A stretch of 6,501 nucleotides of DNA from an uncultured Lachnospiraceae bacterium (GTDB taxonomy: Bacteria; Bacillota; Clostridia; Lachnospirales; Lachnospiraceae): NCBI GenBank assembly GCA_934385475.1, contig CAKRPS010000072.1:1-6501 (forward strand), read 5' to 3'. Below are positions 1 to 5,793 of this stretch, piece by piece. The notes under the pieces were generated by a model. That model saw only the letters and a program-made list of their open reading frames with translations, made no database searches and was not told the origin of the DNA. The position numbers were made by a program, and so were the translations under genes. Each line of letters opens with the position of its first letter. Positions within the stretch are counted from its first letter, which is position 1.

Positions 1-15
1 TTGTGATGAATTTCC

Positions 16-44
16 ATTGTATCTTATTTTGACATTCAGGTCAA
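16..44 (-). promoter_or_regulatory. Strong sigma-A-type promoter firing leftward out of the window
   Basis: On the minus strand the boxes read TTGACC (44-39), a 17-base spacer, then TACAAT (21-16). Each box is one base from consensus and the spacing is ideal. Transcription would start near position 9 and run out of the left edge, so the target gene is not visible. It lies beyond the broken tRNA, so it probably belongs to whatever DNA adjoins the tRNA at the left. This is a sequence match only. Confidence 0.55.
29..44. promoter_or_regulatory. Palindrome TTGAC-N6-GTCAA over the -35 box; possible operator
   Basis: The bases at 29-33 (TTGAC) and 40-44 (GTCAA) form a perfect 5-bp inverted repeat separated by six bases. 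The right arm lies inside the -35 box of the leftward promoter, and the rest covers part of its spacer. A dimeric repressor bound here would block that promoter. Short palindromes arise by chance and no regulator gene is in view, so the operator role is inference. Confidence 0.3.
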
Positions 45-65
45 TCCCTGTTGGAATCGAACTCT

Positions 66-94
66 GACTTATCACTTCTCAACTTCCATAAGTC
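66..94. repeat. Inverted repeat GACTTAT / ATAAGTC
   Basis: Arms at 66-72 and 88-94 are perfect 7-bp reverse complements with a 15-base loop. There is no T-run on either side, so this is not a convincing terminator. It lies where the 3' half of the tRNA-Arg should be. It could be a protein-binding site of a recombination region, or a structured piece of a decayed gene. Confidence 0.4.
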
Positions 95-99
95 TCAAC
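77..99. repeat. Pair of 7-base direct repeats, TCTCAAC, 16 bases apart
   Basis: TCTCAAC occurs at 77-83 and again at 93-99, a period of 16 bases. Short direct repeats close to a tRNA junction are a known feature of the arm-type sites bound by tyrosine recombinases. Two copies of a 7-mer are weak evidence alone. The pair overlaps the inverted repeat at 66-94. Confidence 0.3.
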
Positions 100-110
100 C
101 ATGATTAAAC

Positions 111-149
111 CTTAGGAGGCGAGTGCTCTATCCCCTGAGCCACGAAGAC
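111..149 (-). tRNA. 5' half of tRNA-Arg (anticodon CCU), broken after the anticodon loop
   Basis: Read on the minus strand from 149, the sequence has a 7-base acceptor strand GTCTTCG, TG at tRNA positions 8-9, a paired D arm (GCTC/GAGC around AGGGGATA), and the 5' anticodon-stem strand CTCGC. The loop CTCCTAA follows, with anticodon CCU at 116-114. After G39 (position 111) the expected strand GCGAG is replaced by GGTTT, so only one of five anticodon-stem pairs can form. No CGAAGAC acceptor partner occurs in the remaining 110 bases. A T-loop-like decamer, GTTCGATTCC on the minus strand, lies at 62-53, but the sequence flanking it cannot make a T stem. As it stands this cannot fold into a functional tRNA. 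Integration into the tRNA, a rearrangement or decay could each explain it. Loss may be tolerated because a tRNA-Arg(UCU) elsewhere could also read AGG. Confidence 0.72.
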
Positions 150-155
150 ATATAT

Positions 156-174
156 GGCTGCTGCCTCAGCAGCC
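156..174 (-). other. Perfect 8-bp hairpin in the leader of the tRNA-Arg transcript
   Basis: GGCTGCTGAGGCAGCAGCC on the minus strand folds into an 8-bp GC-rich stem with a 3-base loop. It starts just after the predicted transcription start (about 176) and ends six bases before tRNA position 1. On the minus strand it is followed by ATATATG with no T-run, so it is a poor intrinsic terminator for the serS-DUF3881 unit. On the plus strand only a broken T-rich stretch follows. It may protect the 5' end of the precursor, guide 5' processing, or weakly stop rightward transcripts. Confidence 0.6.
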
Positions 175-182
175 ACTTGTTT

Positions 183-211
183 ATTATATACGATTTTTTC
201 TGTTTTGTCAC
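183..211 (-). promoter_or_regulatory. Promoter of the tRNA-Arg
   Basis: The boxes GTGACA (211-206) and TATAAT (188-183) are separated by exactly 17 bases, giving a perfect -10 and a -35 one base from consensus. The -35 box begins four bases after the stop codon of the DUF3881 gene. Transcription would start near 176, run through the hairpin and into the tRNA. Because the tRNA is broken, the promoter now reads into the sequence beyond the junction. Confidence 0.6.
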
Positions 212-215
212 GTCT

Positions 216-1097
216 TTATGCCGGATAATTGATATACCCCTGCATCCAGATAACGCCCTTGAATCTTCTTCCGATCTGCGGTTCTCCGTAGAGATCTTTT
301 CTGTTGATGCAGACATCAAACTGCAGATCATTGCAGCTGAGTTTCATCACGCAGACTTCTTCTTTGGTCAGCTTATTCTTGCGGACGGAAAACCCGATGA
401 TCTCTCCCAGAACGGAGTACTGGTCGCACTCTACGCCGTAGGGCATAAAGTAGGTATCCACGATACTGAACACATCCTCCGACATGATCTTTTTGGAGAT
501 GGAGGTGTAGGTGTCCATATCCTCCAGTGTCAGGCTTTCCATAGCATCTTCGTCTCCATTTCTGGCGGCGGAGATGAGTTTATTCCTTTTCTGGGAAACG
601 CGTTCTACCCGTTTCTTGTCTTTCTCATTCTTGATAATCGGAAGAATGATCGTGCCGCTGATGGACAATCCGGACAGCGTGAGTGATGTCCCGCGGATTG
701 GCAGGATGTTCATGTGCTGTGCCTTTACATAGGGCACAATATTCTGCAGATAAAAGATCAGGCTCACTCCTACGCGGATATCGTCGCACACTCCGGCATA
801 GGATTCCTTCTCGGCATGTCTTTCTACCGAGACATCTTCCTGGGAGCTGATCCCGGTTCCGCGAAGGTAGGGATAGTAGTAGTCGTAAGTAAATTTATCC
901 TCCGGATCAAATTCGCCGCACACTGCAATTCCCATATTCAGGGCAAAATCCTGACAAAATTCTGCAAGTATGGTTTCCTCACCGTTCGATGTATAGGAAC
1001 GGTGTGTGGCATTCATGATAACATCCGTGATCAGTTTCTGCTGTTCTTTTCTCTCTCCTAAGTCACTAAAGCCGATTGCCCGCATAAATTTGTGCAA
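216..1097 (-). CDS. DUF3881 family protein
   Basis: A 293-residue protein of unknown function that I recognise as the DUF3881 family, which I know mainly from Lachnospiraceae. Family-like stretches are the N-terminal HKFMRAIGF (2-10), RSYTSNGEETILAEFC (33-48), FTYDYYYPYLRGTGIS (69-84) and DVSVERHAEKESYAG (88-102). I see no signal peptide, membrane segment or catalytic motif, so it is probably cytosolic. An in-frame GTG at 1106 would add three residues. I prefer the TTG at 1097 because the near-perfect ribosome binding site AAGGGGGTGA (1112-1103) lies five bases before it and overlaps the GTG, and because the resulting MHKF start fits the family as I recall it. It follows serS by 37 bases with no visible terminator between them, so it is probably co-transcribed with serS. 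The family call is firm; the function is unknown. Confidence 0.85.
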   Translation of the reverse strand: MHKFMRAIGFSDLGERKEQQKLITDVIMNATHRSYTSNGEETILAEFCQDFALNMGIAVCGEFDPEDKFTYDYYYPYLRGTGISSQEDVSVERHAEKESYAGVCDDIRVGVSLIFYLQNIVPYVKAQHMNILPIRGTSLTLSGLSISGTIILPIIKNEKDKKRVERVSQKRNKLISAARNGDEDAMESLTLEDMDTYTSISKKIMSEDVFSIVDTYFMPYGVECDQYSVLGEIIGFSVRKNKLTKEEVCVMKLSCNDLQFDVCINRKDLYGEPQIGRRFKGVIWMQGYINYPA

Positions 1098-1102
1098 TGA
1101 TT

Positions 1103-1112
1103 TCACCCCCTT
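1103..1112 (-). promoter_or_regulatory. Ribosome binding site that decides the TTG start of the DUF3881 gene
   Basis: AAGGGGGTGA on the minus strand matches nine of ten bases of the ideal AAGGAGGTGA. It sits five bases from the TTG at 1097 and includes the alternative GTG (1106-1104), which makes that GTG an unlikely start. Just upstream, UUCCC-UGAA-GGGGG can form a short stem with two G-U pairs that would partly hide the site, so mild translational control is conceivable. Confidence 0.6.
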
Positions 1113-1134
1113 CAGGGAAATTTATTTTCTTATG

Positions 1135-2412
1135 TTATCGAATCTCTGTCATGCCACCCATGTACGGACGGAGCACTTCGGGAATGCGGATAGAACCGTC
1201 TGCCTGAAGATTATTCTCCAAAAATGCGATCAGCATTCTCGGCGGTGCAACTACGGTATTATTCAGAGTATGTGCAAAGTACTTTCCGTTCTTGCCGTCT
1301 ACACGGATACGAAGTCTTCTTGCCTGTGCATCTCCAAGGTTGGAGCAGCTTCCGACCTCGAAATATTTCTTCTGTCTGGGAGACCATGCTTCTACATCGT
1401 AGGATTTTACTTTCAGGTCAGCAAGGTCACCGGAACAACATTCTATTGTACGAACCGGGATGTCCATGGAGCGGAAAAGATCCACGGTATTCTGCCACAG
1501 TTTATCAAACCACATAGCGGAATCTTCGGGCTTACATACAACGATCATTTCCTGTTTCTCAAACTGGTGGATACGGTATACACCTCTCTCCTCGATACCG
1601 TGTGCACCTTTTTCCTTACGGAAGCAGGGTGAATAGCTGGTCAGTGTCTGAGGAAGTTTCTCTTCCGGGATGATCGTGTCGATGAACTTACCGATCATGG
1701 AGTGTTCGGAGGTTCCGATCAGGTACAGATCTTCTCCTTCGATCTTATACATCATGGCATCCATCTCTGCAAAGCTCATAACGCCGTCTACTACTGCGCT
1801 TCTGATCATGAAAGGCGGAATGCAGTAGGTAAAGCCTCTGTTGATCATGAAATCTCTTGCGTAGGCAAGTACTGCGGAGTGCAGTCTTGCAATATCGCCC
1901 ATCAGGTAATAGAATCCGTTACCTGCTACGCGGCCTGCTGCATCCATATCGATTCCGTTGAATCTTTCCATGATCTCTGTGTGGTACGGAATCTCGAAAT
2001 CGGGAACTACCGGCTCGCCGTACTTTGTGATCTCTACATTTTCGGAATCATCTTTTCCAATCGGAACAGAGGGATCGATGATGTTCGGAATGGTCATCAT
2101 ATCTTTTTTGATCTTATCGCGGAGCGTGTTCTCTTTCTCTTCCAGCTCTGTAAGTCTCTTGGCATCTCTGGCAACCTCAGCCTTCTTTGCCTCTGCCTCT
2201 TCTTTCTTGCCCTGTCCCATAAGAGCACCGATCTCTTTGGAAATCTTATTTCTGTTGGCGCGGATTTCATCGGCTTCCTGCTGTGCCGCCCTTACCTCAG
2301 CGTCCAGCGCAATTACCTCATCCACCAGGCCAAGCTTGTTGTCCTGAAATTTCTTTTTGATATTTTCCTTGACTACGTCAGGATTCTCTCTCAAAAACTT
2401 AATGTCTATCAT
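1135..2412 (-). CDS. serS: Serine--tRNA ligase (SerRS), class II
   Basis: Charges tRNA-Ser (and tRNA-Sec where present) with serine in the cytosol, using ATP. At 425 residues it has the usual bacterial length. Residues about 27-105 form the charged, helical tRNA-binding arm rich in Ala, Glu and Lys. The catalytic core follows: TSE motif at 234-236, motif 2 at about 263-288 (FRKEKGAHGIEERGVYRIHQ then FEKQE), the EVGSCSN segment at 352-358, and motif 3 at about 383-400 (LNNTVVAPPRMLIAFLEN). The active-site details are unusual. Typical bacterial enzymes have TAE, RAEAGSAGRDTRG and LNGSGLAVGRTL at these places, whereas TSE and motif 2 here look more like archaeal or eukaryotic SerRS. The motif 2 arginine (265) and motif 3 arginine (392) are kept, so I expect an active enzyme. 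The ATG at 2412 has AGGAGG seven bases upstream and its own promoter. Confidence 0.97.
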   Translation of the reverse strand: MIDIKFLRENPDVVKENIKKKFQDNKLGLVDEVIALDAEVRAAQQEADEIRANRNKISKEIGALMGQGKKEEAEAKKAEVARDAKRLTELEEKENTLRDKIKKDMMTIPNIIDPSVPIGKDDSENVEITKYGEPVVPDFEIPYHTEIMERFNGIDMDAAGRVAGNGFYYLMGDIARLHSAVLAYARDFMINRGFTYCIPPFMIRSAVVDGVMSFAEMDAMMYKIEGEDLYLIGTSEHSMIGKFIDTIIPEEKLPQTLTSYSPCFRKEKGAHGIEERGVYRIHQFEKQEMIVVCKPEDSAMWFDKLWQNTVDLFRSMDIPVRTIECCSGDLADLKVKSYDVEAWSPRQKKYFEVGSCSNLGDAQARRLRIRVDGKNGKYFAHTLNNTVVAPPRMLIAFLENNLQADGSIRIPEVLRPYMGGMTEIR

Positions 2413-2419
2413 TGAAGTG

Positions 2420-2426
2420 CCTCCTT
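2420..2426 (-). promoter_or_regulatory. Ribosome binding site of serS
   Basis: AAGGAGG on the minus strand, with seven bases between it and the ATG at 2412. This is a full-strength site that fixes the serS start. Confidence 0.8.
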
Positions 2427-2442
2427 AATTATATATAAAATT

Positions 2443-2471
2443 ATTATATCTATTCAAAGCTCTATTCACAA
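2443..2471 (-). promoter_or_regulatory. Promoter of the serS-DUF3881 unit
   Basis: TTGTGA (2471-2466), a 17-base spacer, then a perfect TATAAT (2448-2443), inside the 92-base gap between the HD-GYP gene and serS. The start would fall near 2436, leaving a leader of only about 25 bases. That is too short for a T-box riboswitch, a common device upstream of Firmicute aminoacyl-tRNA synthetase genes. I saw no convincing terminator between the HD-GYP stop and this promoter, so some read-through from the par unit is likely. Confidence 0.65.
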
Positions 2472-2504
2472 AACCGCCTTTTCAGGGCTTGATCTTACTC
2501 TGAT

Positions 2505-3551
2505 CTACTCTAAAACCTTCTCTATATAAATATTGTTGACTTTGACCAGATCCTTTATCACATCCGTCTCGTTTCCTTTGGAATCCTGTATGATCCGGAT
2601 AACAGGGCGGTTCGGAAAATCTTTGTTCTGGTAAAGGACAATACCCATTTCTCCTTCATTTGTGATGACCATGGAATCCGCAGGAAATACCGCAGTAAAG
2701 GTCAGAAAAACATCCACGATATCGCTGTCGAACTGTATTCCTTTATAGGTTTTCAGATATTCGACCGCTTCGTATACCTTGCTTCTCTTGCATCCGATCC
2801 CGCAGATCATCTCATCAAAAGCATCACACACCTGTACGATCCTGCACTCTAACGGAATCTCGGTTGCCTTCAGCGGATAGCCTGTCCCGTCCAGGCGCTC
2901 ATGATGATATAATATCATATTTTTACTGACATTGGAAATCCAATCTTCGTTGCGCAAAGCGGAGTATCCGTACACCGGATGCTTCTTGTATTCTGCCAGT
3001 TCTACCTTGGACAGCTCTTTCAGATCCTGGTTTTCATAGTTGATCGTCAGATAGCGGAGACCGATATCATGCAGCAGACAGCTTACGCCAATGTCATGTG
3101 CCATCTCATGTGAAAGTCCCATCTTGAGCGCGACGAGTGTTGCCAGACTGCACACGCTGATCGAGTGTTCATACACATCCGAGCTTCTTTCTTTGATATC
3201 ATAAATCTTTTCGATCACATTGTCATCTTCAAGAATGTTATCAATAATTCCGTCTGCCGTCCTGCTCAGCTCGGCCAGTTCCTCATTATGGCTGTAGGTG
3301 TGTTTTCCCAGAATATCCTTGACCTTATCTTTAAAGCCTTCCCGGACCTCTTCGCGCAGAATGACAACTTTTCTTGCGCTCGGCTTTTCATCCTCGACAT
3401 AAACCTCTTTCACACCATGATCCGTGAGCTTGTCCACATATTCCCTTTTTAATTTTGTACCGGCAGAAAGCAGGATATTGTAATCGGATGTCAGAATATC
3501 CTTTGCCAGTATTTCTTCCCCATTCAGATTTTCAATTTTGCATAGTCTCAT
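2505..3551 (-). CDS. HD-GYP domain protein, probable cyclic-di-GMP phosphodiesterase
   Basis: Proteins of this family usually hydrolyse cyclic-di-GMP, or related cyclic dinucleotides, at a di-iron or tri-iron centre. In this 348-residue protein residues 1-55 form a small N-terminal domain, followed by a charged helical linker. The HD-GYP core has H129, the H161-D162 pair in LLHDIGL, H191 in HPVYGYSAL, H216-H217 and the HHERLDGTGYP signature (216-226), and D243 in RIVQVCDAFDEM, so all expected metal ligands are present. The usual HDIGK lysine is leucine (165), which might change substrate binding. Residues about 288-348 form a C-terminal tail (GEMGIVLYQNKDFPNRPVIR region) common in Firmicute homologues. 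There are no membrane segments or receiver domain. It starts 16 bases after the DUF4446 stop, with only a modest AGGT site, and is probably the last gene of the par unit. The domain is certain; activity and substrate are inferred. Confidence 0.9.
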   Translation of the reverse strand: MRLCKIENLNGEEILAKDILTSDYNILLSAGTKLKREYVDKLTDHGVKEVYVEDEKPSARKVVILREEVREGFKDKVKDILGKHTYSHNEELAELSRTADGIIDNILEDDNVIEKIYDIKERSSDVYEHSISVCSLATLVALKMGLSHEMAHDIGVSCLLHDIGLRYLTINYENQDLKELSKVELAEYKKHPVYGYSALRNEDWISNVSKNMILYHHERLDGTGYPLKATEIPLECRIVQVCDAFDEMICGIGCKRSKVYEAVEYLKTYKGIQFDSDIVDVFLTFTAVFPADSMVITNEGEMGIVLYQNKDFPNRPVIRIIQDSKGNETDVIKDLVKVNNIYIEKVLE

Positions 3552-3567
3552 ATCTTTTACCTGTTAC

Positions 3568-4086
3568 CTAACCCTCTTCTATCCCTATTGCTATATCCAG
3601 TGCCTTCTTCTCTTCTTCTCCGAGTGAAATATCACATGCGCCTTTCTTGATCACCTTCGTATAAGAATAGCAGCCTTCCGTACTGTGTACAGAATTCAAT
3701 ACGAATCCGTTATCATTTTCATCGAGCAGCGCCAGAGAAAAGCTGAGTTGTCCGCCCATCTGGTTAAAGGCGTCATACTTCACAATTCCCATCTTCTGAT
3801 AAGCCCCCTCTAACTTATCATACAGACGTTTGATGTCTCTCTCATTTTTATCGGTTGACATCTTGATAAATTTATTATCCTCATACAAACCGATAATATC
3901 TTTCTCAAGACTCTTGGCATTCTTGCCCGACATAAATCTGGCGTACTTCTTTTTCAGTTTGGAAAGCTTCACCGTCTGCACGATCAGCCAGATCAGCAGA
4001 ATCAAAAGAAATGCAAGCATTCCAATCAGGACATAGGTGAGATCCAGACCGCCCAGCCCTATTTCTTCCATCAGTTTAAAGTTCAT
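3568..4086 (-). CDS. DUF4446 family membrane-anchored protein
   Basis: A 172-residue protein of unknown function. Residues about 16-40 form one strongly hydrophobic membrane segment (LTYVLIGMLAFLLILLIWLI core) followed by lysines (SKLKKKY), which suggests that the rest faces the cytosol. Residues about 57-98 are charged and probably coiled. The conserved globular part holds VKYDAFNQMGGQLSFSLALL (102-121) and then DENDNGFVLNS, the signature I associate with DUF4446. The family is often found directly after parB in Firmicutes, as here (26 bases after the parB stop), which suggests a link with segregation or the envelope, but no activity is known to me. The ATG at 4086 has AGAAGGG upstream at suitable spacing. 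The HD-GYP gene follows 16 bases later. Confidence 0.88.
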   Translation of the reverse strand: MNFKLMEEIGLGGLDLTYVLIGMLAFLLILLIWLIVQTVKLSKLKKKYARFMSGKNAKSLEKDIIGLYEDNKFIKMSTDKNERDIKRLYDKLEGAYQKMGIVKYDAFNQMGGQLSFSLALLDENDNGFVLNSVHSTEGCYSYTKVIKKGACDISLGEEEKKALDIAIGIEEG

Positions 4087-4112
4087 GTATTTTACCCTTC
4101 TTTTTTATCTGT

Positions 4113-5009
4113 CTATCTCGTAATCATCTCAATGATCCGCTCCAGATCATCATGATTGTAAAATTCAATCTCAACTTTTCCGGCCCCATTCCCTTTCGAG
4201 GAAATAGAAACCTTCGTGCCAAGTGCCTGTTTCAGCTTCTCTTCCGTATCCTGATAAATGATCTCCAGACTCTTATCCTGCAAGTTCTCTTTCTTCGGCT
4301 TCTCCGGCTTGCCGAGATTCTTGACAAGCTTCTCGACATCCCGTACACTCAGCTTCTCGTCAAAAACCTTCTGGGCGATCATGTACTGTTCTTCCGGATC
4401 TTCGATGGAGATCAGGGCCCTGGCATGTCCGGTAGAGATCATGTCGTCAATGATCATCTGCTGCACTTCGTCACAGAGCTTGAGCAGACGCATCGAATTG
4501 GTAACTGCCGTCCTGCTCTTGGATACTCTCTCTGCCACCTCATCCTGTTTCAGATTAAATTCTGTCAAAAGCTTTTTGTATGCCTGCGCTTCTTCGATTG
4601 GATTCAAATCCTCTCTCTGAATGTTTTCGATCAGGGAAATCTCGACGATCTCCTGTTCGGTAAAGTTCTTGATGATAACCGGCACTTCTTTCAGTCCGGC
4701 AAGCTTAGCCGCTCTCCATCTACGCTCGCCCGCTACGATCTCATAGTAGGTCTTTCTGTCCTGTACCAGAATCGGGCTGATCACGCCGTACTGCTTAATG
4801 GAATCAGCCAGCTCCTGTAAAGCGTCCTCATCAAACTTCTTTCTGGGCTGTTCACGGTTCGGCTCTACCATCGTGATCTTCACGATCGTCTCCATGCCTT
4901 TTTCTTCTTTGTTGCCCGATGTCTTACTGCCGGAGCTTACCTTCTGGGCTGAGACAGGAATCAAAGAATCCAGTCCTTTACCCAATCCTCTTGGTGCTTT
5001 TGCTGCCAT
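4113..5009 (-). CDS. parB: Chromosome partitioning protein ParB (Spo0J-like)
   Basis: Binds parS sites near the origin, spreads along DNA as a CTP-dependent clamp, and works with ParA and SMC in segregation. Its 298 residues are usual for the family. The N-terminal RGLGKGLDSLIP (7-18) is the classic ParA-interacting segment. The CTP-binding domain includes REQPRKKFDEDALQELADSI (52-71), GERRWRA (94-100) and ENIQRED (128-134). A helix-turn-helix lies at about 153-174 (LKQDEVAERVSKSRTAVTNS), and the C-terminal 50-60 residues form the dimerisation domain. It starts at the ATG at 5009, preceded by purine-rich AGAAGGAGAAGAAGGAT, and follows parA by 20 bases. The GERRWRA motif and single helix-turn-helix also occur in Noc, a paralogue. 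The neighbouring parA and the GLGKGLDSL start favour ParB. Confidence 0.96.
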   Translation of the reverse strand: MAAKAPRGLGKGLDSLIPVSAQKVSSGSKTSGNKEEKGMETIVKITMVEPNREQPRKKFDEDALQELADSIKQYGVISPILVQDRKTYYEIVAGERRWRAAKLAGLKEVPVIIKNFTEQEIVEISLIENIQREDLNPIEEAQAYKKLLTEFNLKQDEVAERVSKSRTAVTNSMRLLKLCDEVQQMIIDDMISTGHARALISIEDPEEQYMIAQKVFDEKLSVRDVEKLVKNLGKPEKPKKENLQDKSLEIIYQDTEEKLKQALGTKVSISSKGNGAGKVEIEFYNHDDLERIIEMITR

Positions 5010-5029
5010 ATCCTTCTTCTCCTTCTCTT

Positions 5030-5788
5030 CTATCGATTGATCACTTCTTCTGCCAGTGCCATATACGCCTCTGCTCCCACAGACTTTGGATCATACATGT
5101 TGATCGGCATACCGTAACTGGGTGCCTCTGCCAGCCTGATATTTCTCGGGATAACAGTATTATACACGTTCTCCTGAATGTGTTCCTTTACATTTTCTAC
5201 CACCTGCATGGAAAGGTTTGTCCTTGCATCGTACATCGTGAAAAGAATACCTTCCATATCCAGTTCCGGGTTCAGTCTCTCTTTCACAAGATTGACGGTA
5301 TGTATCAACTGGCTCAATCCTTCGAGTGCAAAGAACTCACACTGAATGGGTACCAGAACGGAATCTGCCGTTGTCAGGGAATTGATCGTCAACAGGTTCA
5401 GAGACGGAGGACAGTCGATAATGATGTAATCGTATTTGTCCTTCACCCAGTCTACCGATTTCTTCAAGATAAATTCCTTGTCGGCAACACCGATCAATTC
5501 GATCTCTGCCGCTGAAAGATTTACGTTGGCGGGAATGATCGAAACTCCCGGAACGACATCACTGATAATACATTCCCCAATCGTACATTCGTCGAGGATC
5601 AGCGCATAAATCGTATTCTCGATATCGTTCTTGTCCACACCAAATCCACTTGTGGCATTTCCCTGTGGGTCTGTGTCAATGACCAGCACTTTCTTTCCCT
5701 TTGCAGCAAGTGACGCTGCAAGATTCACTGATGTGGTCGTTTTGCCGACTCCACCTTTCTGGTTTGCAACTGCTATTGTTCTTCCCAT
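5030..5788 (-). CDS. parA: Chromosome partitioning ATPase ParA (Soj-like)
   Basis: A 252-residue ATPase that binds DNA as an ATP dimer and is stimulated by ParB. In Firmicutes the orthologue Soj also modulates DnaA. It opens with the deviant Walker A box QKGGVGKTT (10-18, signature lysine K11, catalytic lysine K16), followed by VLVIDTDPQGNAT (34-46) and the Walker B strand IIIDCPPSLNLLT (122 on). The conserved C-terminal RNIRLAEAPSYGMPI region is also present. The frame continues upstream to 5827, but the ATG at 5788 gives the usual MGRTIAVANQKGG start and has AAAGGA at 5802-5797. The upstream surface-protein gene stops at 5794, so the two genes do not overlap but the parA ribosome binding site lies on its last codons. 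parB follows 20 bases later. I see no parS sequence in the window. Confidence 0.97.
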   Translation of the reverse strand: MGRTIAVANQKGGVGKTTTSVNLAASLAAKGKKVLVIDTDPQGNATSGFGVDKNDIENTIYALILDECTIGECIISDVVPGVSIIPANVNLSAAEIELIGVADKEFILKKSVDWVKDKYDYIIIDCPPSLNLLTINSLTTADSVLVPIQCEFFALEGLSQLIHTVNLVKERLNPELDMEGILFTMYDARTNLSMQVVENVKEHIQENVYNTVIPRNIRLAEAPSYGMPINMYDPKSVGAEAYMALAEEVINR

Positions 5789-5793
5789 TCTTT

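Noticed and set aside
53..149. A complete tRNA or a tRNA with a short intron ending at the T-loop-like decamer
   Set aside because: The bases around GTTCGATTCC do not form a T stem (CAGAG against CCAAC), and the acceptor partner CGAAGAC does not occur in the rest of the window, so removing an internal piece does not restore a tRNA.
123..686. Plus-strand open frame of 187 codons over the tRNA and the DUF3881 gene
   Set aside because: It lies antisense to a well-supported gene and to the tRNA, has no ribosome binding site, and its protein looks like no family I know. It is a shadow frame.
1702..2415. Plus-strand open frame of 237 codons antisense to serS
   Set aside because: Its length is a by-product of serS codon use. 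It has no promoter, no ribosome binding site and no recognisable protein content.
2466..2504. Possible intrinsic terminator after the HD-GYP gene (AAGCCCTGAAAAGGCGGTTTT on the minus strand, split around a GCC/GGC stem)
   Set aside because: Only three clean G-C pairs can form and the T-run is four bases long and lies past an unpaired GG. It is too weak to call.
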